Of a stretch of 64,000 bases of DNA, positions 39,858 to 47,698 are shown in pieces (within the stretch, counting starts at the first letter, position 1; each line of letters opens with the position of its first letter). The notes beneath the pieces are model-generated. The model saw nothing but the letters and a program-made list of their open reading frames with translations, ran no database searches and was not told the origin of the DNA. The position numbers and the translations under genes were made by a program. The stretch lies in contig NZ_DAIQRQ010000011.1 of the NCBI RefSeq assembly GCF_036786105.1, positions 46,754 to 110,753 of the forward strand, in the 5' to 3' direction. Source of the stretch: Ohtaekwangia sp036786105 (GTDB lineage Bacteria > Bacteroidota > Bacteroidia > Cytophagales > Cyclobacteriaceae).

Positions 39858-40424
39858 TTATTCTTTTACACGTTCGATATAGTCACCAGTGCGTGTGTCA
39901 ATCTTGATCTTGTCACCGGTATTTACAAAAAGTGGTACACGTACTTCTGCACCGTTTTCCAGGGTAGCAGGTTTTAGTGTACGGGTAGCAGTATCGCCCT
40001 GCATGCCAGGTTCCGTATACTGTATTTCCATCACAACATGCTGAGGAGCTTCGGCTGTTATAGCGCTTTCTCCATTCTCGAATGCGATCAGCAGGGTTAC
40101 GCCTTCTTTGATATAGTTTACAGACTCGCCCAGTAAGTTTTTGTCCAGGTATATCTGGTCGAACGTTTCGTTGTCCATACACACCAGGCTATCGCCATCG
40201 GAATAGAGGTATTGATATTCTTTCGTTTCAACCCGCAGGATCTCTACTTCATCACCAGGACGAAAACGGTTTTCTGCTACTTTACCATTGCGAACGTTAC
40301 GCATTTTGATTTGGTAAAATGCACGCAGGTTTCCAGGAGTGCGGTGTTGTAATTCTTCCACCTGCACTACTTCACCGTTGTAGCGCATGAAGTTTCCTTT
40401 ACTCAGATCGGATACGGTTGCCAT
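39858..40424 (-). CDS. efp: Elongation factor P with Asn in the modification loop
   Basis: EF-P binds stalled ribosomes and helps form bonds between consecutive prolines. The 188-residue protein has the three-domain layout: ATVSDLSKGNFMRYNGEVVQVEE in the KOW-like domain, FRPGDEVEIL-type RFRPGDEV, and the C-terminal signature TATRTLKPATLENGAEVRVPLFVNTGDKIKIDTRTGDYIER. The loop that normally carries the modified Lys or Arg (PGKGxA or PGRGxA) reads TPGNLRAF, so the tip residue is Asn32. No modification enzyme gene (epmA, earP, ymfI) is in the window. It lies between fabH and accB. Confidence 0.93.
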   Translation of the reverse strand: MATVSDLSKGNFMRYNGEVVQVEELQHRTPGNLRAFYQIKMRNVRNGKVAENRFRPGDEVEILRVETKEYQYLYSDGDSLVCMDNETFDQIYLDKNLLGESVNYIKEGVTLLIAFENGESAITAEAPQHVVMEIQYTEPGMQGDTATRTLKPATLENGAEVRVPLFVNTGDKIKIDTRTGDYIERVKE

Positions 40425-40482
40425 AAATTTAGGTCATTAAGTTACAAATCAATTAAACAATTACAAGTTGGGGTATTGGCGC

Positions 40483-40546
40483 TAACCGTTACACGTTAAT
40501 CGTTATCCGTTACAGGTAAATACGGTTAATGCGTAACAGTTAACGA
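40483..40546. repeat. Inverted GTTAAC-type word tract between fabH and efp
   Basis: The left arm (40483-40513) repeats CGTTA words (ACCGTTACACGTTAATCG, then TTATCCGTTAC). The right arm (40524-40546 and a few bases beyond) reads GGTTAATGCGTAACAGTTAA followed by CGATTAAC. Its reverse complement contains GTTAATCGTTA as in the left arm. The centre is about 10 nt. Confidence 0.55.
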
Positions 40547-41542
40547 TTAACTATTGTATGCCCATTTCAGGTATACAGCTCCCCAGGTAAATCCTCCTCC
40601 AAAAGCAGCGAGAATCAGGTTGTCGCCTTTCTTCAGTTGCTTTTCATAATCCCACAAGAGAAGGGGAATTGTGCCACCGGTAGTGTTACCATAGCGCTCA
40701 ATGTTCATCATTACTTTATCTTCCGTAATGCCTACGCGTTGCGCGGTAGCATCTATAATGCGTTTGTTTGCCTGGTGCGGAACCAGCCATGCTATATTTT
40801 CAGAGGTCAGATGATTGCGCGTTGCTATTTGTGCTGCAACATCTGCCATGTTGGTAACAGCAAATTTAAATACTGCAGAACCCTCCTGATATACATAGTG
40901 CAGACGCTTGTCTACTGTTTCCTGAGAAGCTGGCATGCGGCTTCCACCCGCTTTCATGTGCAGGTATGTTTCACCTGCACCATCACTTCGGAGTATCGAA
41001 TCGATTACGCCTGCATCTTCTGTGGTAGGCTCCAACAGCACACAGCCTGCACCATCGCCGAAAATGATGCAGGTAGTACGGTCGGTATAGTCCATAATCG
41101 CCGACATCTTATCGCCACCGATCACTACTACTTTTTTATACATGCCCGACTGGATGAAGCTTGCGCCTGTAGTAAGGCCGTAAATAAAGCCGGAACATGC
41201 AGCGCCCATATCAAAGCTGAAGGCGTTCGTTGCACCTACTGCGGTGGCTACAATGTTAGCCGTAGCAGGAAAAGTCATATCGGCTGTTACCGTAGCGAAG
41301 ATGATACAGTCGATCTCTTTGGGATCGATCTTCGTTTTGGCCAGCATATCTTTTACAGCTGCAATGCCCAATACAGACACACCCTGGTTTTCACCTTTTA
41401 AAATCCTTCTTTCTTTAATGCCGGTCCGCGAGGTGATCCATTCATCACTCGTATCCACCATGGTTTCGAGTTCCTGGTTGGTGAGAATGTAGTCGGGCAC
41501 ATATCCTCCGACTCCGGTAATGGCAGCTCTGATATTAGTCAT
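40547..41542 (-). CDS. fabH: 3-oxoacyl-ACP synthase III
   Basis: Condenses acetyl-CoA (or a branched acyl-CoA) with malonyl-ACP to start fatty-acid synthesis. The 331-residue protein has the catalytic triad context: AACSGFIYGL (active Cys near residue 114), WLVPHQANKRIID (His), and YGNTTGGTIPLLLWDYEKQ (Asn). The N-terminus ITGVGGYVPDYILTNQELE and ISSRTGIKERRI-type ITSRTGIKERRI are standard, as is the C-terminal LAAFGGGFTWGAVYLKW. It is preceded by a terminator, so it probably has its own promoter. plsX, which usually sits between rpmF and fabH, is absent. Confidence 0.95.
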   Translation of the reverse strand: MTNIRAAITGVGGYVPDYILTNQELETMVDTSDEWITSRTGIKERRILKGENQGVSVLGIAAVKDMLAKTKIDPKEIDCIIFATVTADMTFPATANIVATAVGATNAFSFDMGAACSGFIYGLTTGASFIQSGMYKKVVVIGGDKMSAIMDYTDRTTCIIFGDGAGCVLLEPTTEDAGVIDSILRSDGAGETYLHMKAGGSRMPASQETVDKRLHYVYQEGSAVFKFAVTNMADVAAQIATRNHLTSENIAWLVPHQANKRIIDATAQRVGITEDKVMMNIERYGNTTGGTIPLLLWDYEKQLKKGDNLILAAFGGGFTWGAVYLKWAYNS

Positions 41543-41591
41543 ACAAATTTTTTATTCGCTCGGGTTGTCATTTCTGGCAACCAATAAAAAA

Positions 41592-41618
41592 GAAAAAGCC
41601 CGATGTACGGGTACATCG
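41592..41618 (-). terminator. Terminator between rpmF and fabH
   Basis: CGATGTAC (41601-41608) and GTACATCG (41611-41618) form a stem with an apical GG. On the minus strand the stem is followed by GGGCTTTTTCTTTTTT. It ends the DUF177-rpmF-small ORF transcript. Confidence 0.7.
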
Positions 41619-41633
41619 AGCAGTGTTTTTTGA

Positions 41634-41738
41634 TTAGGCAATCTCTTTCGAGATAATCATAAGGTGATTGTCTTTCCCGAAGGTGTAACAAACCACACGT
41701 TCAGCAAGCTGAATGTTTTCGAGTGCAGACGCGTTCAT
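41634..41738 (-). CDS. Candidate 34-residue small protein downstream of rpmF
   Basis: An ATG at 41738 opens a frame of 34 residues (MNASALENIQLAERVVCYTF, then GKDNHLMIISKEIA) ending 16 nt before the terminator stem at 41618. It starts only 4 nt after the rpmF stop and fills the space between rpmF and the terminator almost exactly. I do not recognise the sequence. It could be a real small gene or simply an open 3' leader. Confidence 0.4.
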   Translation of the reverse strand: MNASALENIQLAERVVCYTFGKDNHLMIISKEIA

Positions 41739-41742
41739 GCAA

Positions 41743-41934
41743 TTACGCCAGAACTTCTTTTTCCATCACCACTCTACCATGGAAGTAAAGTTTACCTTCA
41801 TGCCAGAAGGCGCGGTGCGGCAAATGATTTTCTCCGGTTGTAGGGCACACTGCCAATTGCTTAGCGGTAGCTTTATAATGCGTTCTTCTTTTATCTCTCC
41901 GGGTTTTCGAGGTTTTTCGTTTCGGATTCGGCAT
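41743..41934 (-). CDS. rpmF: 50S ribosomal protein L32
   Basis: The 63-residue protein begins MPNPKRKTSKTRRDKRRTHY, the standard L32 N-terminus. It continues ATAKQLAVCPTTGENHLPHRAFW, with one Cys left of the zinc-ribbon motif of some L32 proteins, so this is the zinc-free form. It lies 12 nt after the DUF177 gene, the usual arrangement. Confidence 0.95.
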   Translation of the reverse strand: MPNPKRKTSKTRRDKRRTHYKATAKQLAVCPTTGENHLPHRAFWHEGKLYFHGRVVMEKEVLA

Positions 41935-41946
41935 AGTCTAAACTGT

Positions 41947-42483
41947 TTATTTTAATTTCTTCAAAATGTTCCAGCGGGGGTCGATCGCATCTTCGTCATC
42001 GTTATCTCCGCTTTTCTTATCATCAGCAGAGGTATATACGATCTTGCCTTCTGTATCTTCGTCATCCTCTTCGTTCTCAGCTTCCTGAAACCTGGGATGT
42101 AATTTTTTTATCGGTATAGCCAGCGCAATAAATTCATATATATACTGGCCGAGTTCGAGTGTGGCGGTATCGCGGTGGATCATCACAATCTCATCGCTCA
42201 TCTCTTCATTCACATCCCCGAACTTGAAAACAATCTGATGATGGCTGTCAATCGGGAAATCGAAAGGCTCCAGGCTTCTGTCGCAAACCAGGTCTGCCTT
42301 TCCTTGAATTGTAAAATCCGCTTCAATGAACGTTTCGTGCTTATTGAGTGCAATATTGACATGGAAAGAACCTTGCGAAACGAGGTCAGTTCCAAATTCC
42401 CTGAAAAACGATTCACCCAAATCATACTTGAAGTGATGAACTTTGTTGCTCAGGCCGATAATATTTACACCGTAAGCCCCCAC
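41947..42483 (-). CDS. DUF177/YceD-family protein
   Basis: YceD-like proteins are encoded next to rpmF across bacteria and are linked to 23S rRNA or ribosome maturation. The 178-residue protein shows the family's pattern: FKYDLGESFFREFG, a central part with one Cys (KADLVCDRSLEPFDFPID), and the C-terminal DPRWNILKKLK. An acidic stretch (EENEEDDEDTEG and GDNDDEDAID) lies before the C-terminus. The start is a GTG at 42483 and no ATG lies near, so the first residues are tentative. Confidence 0.85.
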   Translation of the reverse strand: MGAYGVNIIGLSNKVHHFKYDLGESFFREFGTDLVSQGSFHVNIALNKHETFIEADFTIQGKADLVCDRSLEPFDFPIDSHHQIVFKFGDVNEEMSDEIVMIHRDTATLELGQYIYEFIALAIPIKKLHPRFQEAENEEDDEDTEGKIVYTSADDKKSGDNDDEDAIDPRWNILKKLK

Positions 42484-42489
42484 AATCTT

Positions 42490-42501
42490 GCCCCGAAGGG
42501 C
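42490..42501 (-). promoter_or_regulatory. UUCG-tetraloop hairpin in the DUF177-rpmF leader
   Basis: On the minus strand GCCC-TTCG-GGGC forms a small, exceptionally stable C(UUCG)G hairpin six nucleotides upstream of the GTG start. It could slow initiation or serve as a binding site. No family is recognised. Confidence 0.4.
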
Positions 42502-42517
42502 TTTTAAAATTAGTCGG

Positions 42518-42525
42518 CAAATTTA
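42518..42525 (-). promoter_or_regulatory. Perfect -7 element for the DUF177-rpmF unit
   Basis: TAAATTTG on the minus strand matches TAnnTTTG. A TTG occurs 23 nt farther upstream, slightly beyond the normal spacing. The implied leader of about 30 nt contains the UUCG hairpin. Confidence 0.4.
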
Positions 42526-42655
42526 GGAGAATTAATGAAATTCTACACCAATGCGTGCAGAATTTGCGCAAACGCATGTTTAAAGGCCCCTGAACAGGGC
42601 AGATAACGACTTTGGAATCAGGAAGAAAGAACTGTAAAATGCCTGTAGGGCCAAA

Positions 42656-43042
42656 TTAAATGTATTCGTGGATGGCAATGTCTTTAAATTCCTCCCGCGA
42701 TTTCTTGCCATAGTTTTCTACAAAAAAGTCGATTATCCCTTTCTTGAAGCCCAGCTTAATGGCTATGTTCTTGGTAAAAATAATCTCACTTTCAAAAACA
42801 TTCTGATCTATAAACACCAGCTCGATGCTTGACATCAGGTATTCAAATTTCTGATCAAGCGAAAGCGCGCCAAGCGAGTCGATTGGCTCGGGGTTGCGGA
42901 TCAGCTCATTTACCTCCTCTTCGGGAAACTTGCGTTCCCGGGCGATCTTGAAAATGAGTTCCCGCTCGATCTTGGCAAAGTGCTTATCGGCTTCTGCAAG
43001 TTGAATAAGTATATTCAGTTGCTTTTTAGTGACAATATCCAT
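42656..43042 (-). CDS. TerB-like helical protein
   Basis: A 128-residue all-helical protein. The start is the ATG at 43042 (MDIVTKKQLNILIQLAEADKHF), since upstream residues are not family-like. The sequence has the TerB-like pattern: a helix ending AEADKHFAKIERELIFKIA (acidic metal-binding residues), then DQKFEYLMSSIELVFIDQNVFESEIIFTKNIAIKLGF. TerB-like proteins occur in tellurite-resistance and unrelated stress operons, but no other ter gene is here. It lies downstream of pdxA on the same strand (92 nt). Confidence 0.65.
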   Translation of the reverse strand: MDIVTKKQLNILIQLAEADKHFAKIERELIFKIARERKFPEEEVNELIRNPEPIDSLGALSLDQKFEYLMSSIELVFIDQNVFESEIIFTKNIAIKLGFKKGIIDFFVENYGKKSREEFKDIAIHEYI

Positions 43043-43134
43043 TTCAACCAATACTTGAATACCAAATATAACCATTAATAAAAACTAACGGTATCTCTCC
43101 AGTCCAGTGGTAAAAATGGCCTACCTAAGTAAGG

Positions 43135-44154
43135 TTATTTTTCTGTGGACGGTTCAGAGCGGTGTTTGAAAATATCGTGAGCACGATAAATAGCTTCGCG
43201 CAACGAGGTTTCGCTTGCCTGATTTTTACCGGCCAGGGTATATCCGGTACCATGATCAGGCGAAGTGCGCACAATAGACAGCCCCGCGGTGAAATTTATG
43301 CCTTCGTCAAACGCAATAGACTTGAAAGGTATAAGTCCCTGGTCGTGATACATGGCCAGCACGGCATCATACTTGGCGTACTGTCCTGTGCCGAAAAATC
43401 CATCGGCAGGGAAAGGCCCATATATCAGCTTGCCCTTATTTTTCTGATCGGCTATAACCGGCTTGATGATCAGCTCTTCTTCTTTGCCAATCAGTCCGCC
43501 ATCGCCGGCATGCGGGTTCAGGCCCAGCACGGCAATCTTGGGTTTTGCAATTCCAAAGTCTTTGCGCAGCGACTGTTCGATGAGGCGCAGCTTGGCTTCA
43601 ATCTTTTCTTTTGAAATAGACGAGGCCACGTCTTTTACTGGTATATGTTCGGTAACAATACCAATGCGCAGCTTATCGCTTACCATAAACATGAGACTTT
43701 CGCCAGCACCAAAGTACTCGGTAAGAAACTCGGTATGCCCCTTGAAAGGGAACTCCTCGCTGTGAATAGAAAGCTTGTCGATCGGGGCCGTCACCAGCGC
43801 ATCGATCAATCCTTCCTTTAATTCTTCACATGCCTGCTTCAGCGCAACGAGTGCAGCCTTACCTGTTTCTTTCGATGCTTTGCCTGGCGTGATTTCCACA
43901 GCATCTTCCCAGCTATTCACCACGTTGATCGTCTTGGGAGCAAACTGCCCTTTGGTGCGCACTTGCGAATAGTTAAATTCTTCTATGTTCAGTTGCTTCT
44001 TGTAGAAAGACAGCGCGCGGGTTGACCCATAGATAACGGGTGTAATCATACCCAACAGGCGATTATCGGCTAAAGCTTTGATCACTACTTCCGGCCCAAC
44101 GCCGTTGATGTCGCCCAATGTAATGCCAATGCGAGGTTTGTGTGCAGGAGTCAT
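43135..44154 (-). CDS. pdxA: 4-hydroxythreonine-4-phosphate dehydrogenase
   Basis: An NAD-dependent, metal-requiring enzyme of pyridoxal-5-phosphate synthesis. I use the ATG at 44154 (MTPAHKPRIGITLGDINGVGPEV). An upstream in-frame TTG at 44169 is less likely. Motifs: GDINGVGPEVVIKAL, VTAPIDKLSIHSEEFPFKGHTEFL (His ligand), VLGLNPHAGDGGLIGKEEELIIKPV, FPADGFFGTGQYAKYDAVLAMYHDQGLIPFK (His ligand), and TSPDHGTGYTLAGKN. Length 339 residues is typical. The gene is divergent from rsmA across a long palindromic spacer. No pdxJ is near. Confidence 0.93.
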   Translation of the reverse strand: MTPAHKPRIGITLGDINGVGPEVVIKALADNRLLGMITPVIYGSTRALSFYKKQLNIEEFNYSQVRTKGQFAPKTINVVNSWEDAVEITPGKASKETGKAALVALKQACEELKEGLIDALVTAPIDKLSIHSEEFPFKGHTEFLTEYFGAGESLMFMVSDKLRIGIVTEHIPVKDVASSISKEKIEAKLRLIEQSLRKDFGIAKPKIAVLGLNPHAGDGGLIGKEEELIIKPVIADQKNKGKLIYGPFPADGFFGTGQYAKYDAVLAMYHDQGLIPFKSIAFDEGINFTAGLSIVRTSPDHGTGYTLAGKNQASETSLREAIYRAHDIFKHRSEPSTEK

Positions 44155-44190
44155 GTATATAAAATTCAATTCTTTGCGATTTAGTAAATT

Positions 44191-44541
44191 AAGTCGGAAA
44201 GTCCGAAAGCGAAGCGGAGGGAGTCGGGAAGTAGAAGAGTCCGGAAGTCGTAAAGACGGGGAGGAGCGATGGGCGGGATGGGAGATTACAGTATTGGAAG
44301 ATTGAAAAATTGGAAGATTGGAAAATTAGAAAATTGTAAGATTAATAAGATTGGAAGATTATAAGATTTGAAAATTGATAAGATTGAGATGGGCTGTATA
44401 TTATGTGCTATTCTTAAATGGTAAGCCAGTATCTGTAAATATATACCGGCTGACTTTTAGCGAAGCCAATTTTTTAATCTTCCAATCTTCCAATCCCTGT
44501 CTTTCCCGACTTCCGGACTCTCTGACTTTCCGACTCTCCTC
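44191..44541. repeat. Long colinear imperfect palindrome made of short words, between pdxA and rsmA
   Basis: The left arm (44191-44386) runs through AAGTCGGAAAGTCCGAAAG, GAGTCCGGAAGTCG, AAAGACGGGG and many copies of TTGGAAGATTG/GAAAATTG. The right arm (44467-44541), reverse-complemented, gives GAGTCGGAAAGTC, AGAGTCCGGAAGTCG, GAAAGACAGGGA and TTGGAAGATTGGAAGATT in the same order. The arms are therefore colinear inverted copies, the left one expanded by extra word copies. The centre (44387-44466) is ordinary sequence. No coding frame fits. Confidence 0.75.
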
Positions 44542-44565
44542 CTTTTCATGTACTTTTAGCCCTTC

Positions 44566-45381
44566 ATGGAAAAGTCATTAGGTAAAGTAAGGCCGAAGAA
44601 GTCGTTGGGGCAACACTTCCTGCACGATCAAAATACTGCGCGCAGAATTGTGGAGTCGCTGACAACGCCTGAGAACGATACAACACCCGTGCTCGAGATC
44701 GGCCCGGGTATGGGCGTGCTCACACAATACATGGTGACTAATAACAAGCTTGAACTGAAGGTAGTAGAGATAGACCGAGACTCAGTAAAGTATCTGCATT
44801 CACATTATCCATCGCTTAGCGCTAACATCATTGAAGGCGATTTCCTGGAGATGGATTTGCAAAGAGTTTTCGGTGCACCGTTCTCCATCATCGGTAATTT
44901 TCCCTATAACATTTCGTCACAGATATTTTTTAAGGTGCTGGAGCATCGCGACCAGGTAAACCAGGTGGTGTGTATGCTGCAGAAAGAAGTAGCGGAACGC
45001 ATTGCCGAAAAGGAAGGAAGCAAGACGTATGGTATATTAAGCGTGTTGCTGCAGGCATACTATAATATTCAATATCTGTTTAAGGTGCCGCCCGGAGCGT
45101 TTACTCCGCCTCCCAAAGTAATGTCGGCAGTGATTCGGCTGGAGCGTAATGCTACTGCGAAGCTTGCCTGCGATGAGAAACTTTTTGTGAAGGTGGTGAA
45201 GCAGGGGTTTAACAACCGGCGAAAGACTTTGCGTAATGCATTAAAGCCACTCGATCTGCCGGCCGACATAGCTGCACTTGAAATAATGGATAAGCGGGCG
45301 GAACAGCTATCGGTGGAACAGTTTGTTCATCTCACACAATTAATCGAGAAAGGTCGTGGAGGAGCAGGCACTGGAATTTGA
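44566..45381 (+). CDS. rsmA: 16S rRNA (adenine1518/1519-N6) dimethyltransferase
   Basis: SAM-dependent enzyme that dimethylates two adenines in helix 45 of 16S rRNA during small-subunit maturation. The 271-residue protein shows KKSLGQHFLHDQNTARRIVE, motif I VLEIGPGMGVLTQYM, VVEIDRDSVKYL, IIEGDFLEMDL, the catalytic motif IV NFPYNISSQIFFK (NLPY type), MLQKEVAERIAEKEGSKTYGILSV and the C-terminal FNNRRKTLRNAL. It overlaps the following mgtE gene by 26 nt. Confidence 0.95.
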   Translation: MEKSLGKVRPKKSLGQHFLHDQNTARRIVESLTTPENDTTPVLEIGPGMGVLTQYMVTNNKLELKVVEIDRDSVKYLHSHYPSLSANIIEGDFLEMDLQRVFGAPFSIIGNFPYNISSQIFFKVLEHRDQVNQVVCMLQKEVAERIAEKEGSKTYGILSVLLQAYYNIQYLFKVPPGAFTPPPKVMSAVIRLERNATAKLACDEKLFVKVVKQGFNNRRKTLRNALKPLDLPADIAALEIMDKRAEQLSVEQFVHLTQLIEKGRGGAGTGI

Positions 45382-46714
45382 GTTGACGAAAGAATTTCGC
45401 GATCGCTTTCAGCAGGCGCTGGATGAGCATGACGATCTGTTTATACGCAACATATTGCAGGATGTGAAGCCCGCAGATATAGCTTCGCTGTTTGTTGAGT
45501 TTACAACAGAAGAATCCAAGTATTTCCTGGACTTGCTGCCAACCGAAGTACAATCGGAAGTGCTGCGTGACCTGGACTCTGAAACCCGGAAAAAATACCT
45601 CAAGCTTCACGAGCCGCATACCATCGCGTTGCTGCTGAATCAGTTGTTGTCGGATGATACCGCCGATATACTTCATGAGTTGCCGGTAAAAGAGCGTGAA
45701 GAAGTACTGGTTGACCTTGACCCCGAGCTTCGCTTGCAGGTAACGGAATTGCTTCGCTATGAAGAGAATGTTGCCGGTGGTTTGATGGCGAAAGAATTAA
45801 TTCGTGCCCACGTGAACTGGACGGTGGTGCAGTGCATTGAAGAAATTCGAAAGCAGGCAGAGAACGTATCGAAGTTTTACCAGGTATATGTGGTAGACGA
45901 TCATGATAAATTGTTGGGGCGTTTGGCTTTACAGGATCTGATTCTTTCAGACGCTCGTAAAATCGTGGCCGATATATATGAACAGGACATCGTTTCGGTA
46001 GAGACTTATATGGAAGACTGGGAGGTGGCCGAAATCATGAAGAAGTATGAACTTGTTTCGGTGCCGGTGGTAAATGTACAGGGCTTCCTGGTGGGCCGCA
46101 TCACCATTGATGATGTGGTGGATGTTATTACCGAACAGGCCGAAGAAGAACGCCAGATGATGGCCGGTATCAGCGAGAGTGTTGAAGAAGACGATAGTAT
46201 ATGGCGCAATACACGCGCACGTTTGCCCTGGCTGCTCATCGGTATATTGGGTGGATTAATGAACGCCAAGTTTATGGGATTGTTTGAAGCCGAGCTGATG
46301 CGCGTTACGGCCATTGCTTTCTTTACGCCACTCATTCAGGCAACCGGTGGCAATGTAGGTATACAGTCATCATCACTCATTGTACAAAGTCTGGCTAATC
46401 CTGATTTCGTTGATGAAGGTTTATGGAAGCGTCTGATCAAAGTTCTTTTTGTTGCATTACTAAATGGTTTATTTCTGTCGGTGTTGGTATGGTGCGCCAA
46501 TGTTTTGTTGTTTCAGGAGTATACATTATCGCTGATCGTATCGATTGCTTTATTTAGCGTGGTACTGTTTGCTTCATTTATAGGAACCATTACACCGCTT
46601 ATATTGAATCGCTTTGGATTTAATCCTGCGCTTGCAGCCGGTCCGTTTATAACCACAACCAACGATCTGCTGGGGCTTACACTCTATTTTTTCACTGTTC
46701 ATTTAATGCTCTGA
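45356..46714 (+). CDS. mgtE: MgtE-type magnesium transporter
   Basis: An inner-membrane Mg2+ channel. The start is a GTG at 45356 inside the 3' end of rsmA (MEEQALEFELTKEFRDRF). Residues 1-130 form the MgtE N domain (LLPTEVQSEVLRDLD, ADILHELPVKEREEVL, YEENVAGGLMAKELI). A CBS pair follows (YVVDDHDKLLGRLALQDLIL and VVNVQGFLVGRITIDDVVDVITEQ). Five membrane helices make up the C-terminal half, with NVGIQSSSLIVQSLA and the end FITTTNDLLGLTLYF. The stop shares one base with the next start (TGATG), so rsmA-mgtE-dehydrogenase are probably co-translated. Confidence 0.94.
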   Translation: MEEQALEFELTKEFRDRFQQALDEHDDLFIRNILQDVKPADIASLFVEFTTEESKYFLDLLPTEVQSEVLRDLDSETRKKYLKLHEPHTIALLLNQLLSDDTADILHELPVKEREEVLVDLDPELRLQVTELLRYEENVAGGLMAKELIRAHVNWTVVQCIEEIRKQAENVSKFYQVYVVDDHDKLLGRLALQDLILSDARKIVADIYEQDIVSVETYMEDWEVAEIMKKYELVSVPVVNVQGFLVGRITIDDVVDVITEQAEEERQMMAGISESVEEDDSIWRNTRARLPWLLIGILGGLMNAKFMGLFEAELMRVTAIAFFTPLIQATGGNVGIQSSSLIVQSLANPDFVDEGLWKRLIKVLFVALLNGLFLSVLVWCANVLLFQEYTLSLIVSIALFSVVLFASFIGTITPLILNRFGFNPALAAGPFITTTNDLLGLTLYFFTVHLML

Positions 46715-47658
46715 TGACATCTCCTACTTGTTTGATTATTGATTCGATGCACGAAAGCCTGTTCCCTATGTTGACCGCAATCGGCTGGGAAGCAGTGTCG
46801 CTGCCAACAATTACGCGTGATGAAATAAAAACAAAACATCATGGTTTTGATGGTTTGATCGTTCGCAGTAAAACAACAATCGACCGCGATCTGCTGGGTG
46901 AAAATCCTACTATAAAATTTGTGGCGCGTGCCGGTGCAGGTATCGACAATCTCGATGTTGAGTATCTGCATGAAAAGGGTATACAGATATTGCATGCCTC
47001 AGAAGGTAATCGCGATGCGGTGGGTGAGTATACTGTGGGTGCACTGTTGAGCCTGATGCGAAATATACCCCATGCTGACCACCAAGTGAGGGAGGGTATA
47101 TGGGAAAGAGAGGGTAACCGTGGTGAAGAGCTGATGGGTAAAACCGTGGGCATAATTGGGTATGGCAACATGGGTAATGCATTTGCCAGGCGTTTGGCGG
47201 GCTTTGCATGTAATGTTTTGGCATACGATAAGTATAAATCAGGATTTTCGGATGCGTACTGCAAAGAGGCCGGCATGGAAGAGCTGTTTGTTGAAACGGA
47301 TATTCTAAGCTTGCATATACCACTTACCAACGAAACCAGGAAACTGATAACATTGGATTACCTTAAACGATTTAACAAGAAAATTATAGTGGTAAATACG
47401 GCGCGCGGTGAAATTGTTTCACTTGCAGATATGGCACAGGCTGTGCAGCAAGGGCAGGTGCGCGGAGCAGTGCTCGATGTGCTGGAAAATGAAAAACTTA
47501 AAACTTTTACGGTTGAACAACAGCAGGCTTTTAATATACTTCGCGAAAAAACAAATGTAATATTCACCCCTCATATTGCAGGGTGGACATTTGAATCGCA
47601 CGTGAAAATTAATGTAGCTTTGACGGATAAAATCAAAGCGCTCGAATTGACGCGTTGA
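46714..47658 (+). CDS. D-2-hydroxyacid dehydrogenase (phosphoglycerate dehydrogenase-like)
   Basis: A 314-residue NAD-dependent dehydrogenase. Motifs: LIVRSKTTIDRDLL, FVARAGAGIDNLDVEYLHEKGIQ, ASEGNRDAVGEYTVGALLSLMR, the NAD-binding GIIGYGNMGNAFARRL with acidic YDKYK, LSLHIPLTNETR, VNTARGEIVSLADMAQAVQQGQVRGAVLDVLENE, and the catalytic His in FTPHIAGWTFESH. It lacks the ACT domain of long SerA forms and is the shorter type often seen in this phylum. Substrate could be 3-phosphoglycerate or another 2-hydroxyacid. Confidence 0.85.
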   Translation: MTSPTCLIIDSMHESLFPMLTAIGWEAVSLPTITRDEIKTKHHGFDGLIVRSKTTIDRDLLGENPTIKFVARAGAGIDNLDVEYLHEKGIQILHASEGNRDAVGEYTVGALLSLMRNIPHADHQVREGIWEREGNRGEELMGKTVGIIGYGNMGNAFARRLAGFACNVLAYDKYKSGFSDAYCKEAGMEELFVETDILSLHIPLTNETRKLITLDYLKRFNKKIIVVNTARGEIVSLADMAQAVQQGQVRGAVLDVLENEKLKTFTVEQQQAFNILREKTNVIFTPHIAGWTFESHVKINVALTDKIKALELTR

Positions 47659-47698
47659 TTTTTTATCGTTAAATTAAACAAACCAATCAGAGCAAGCT

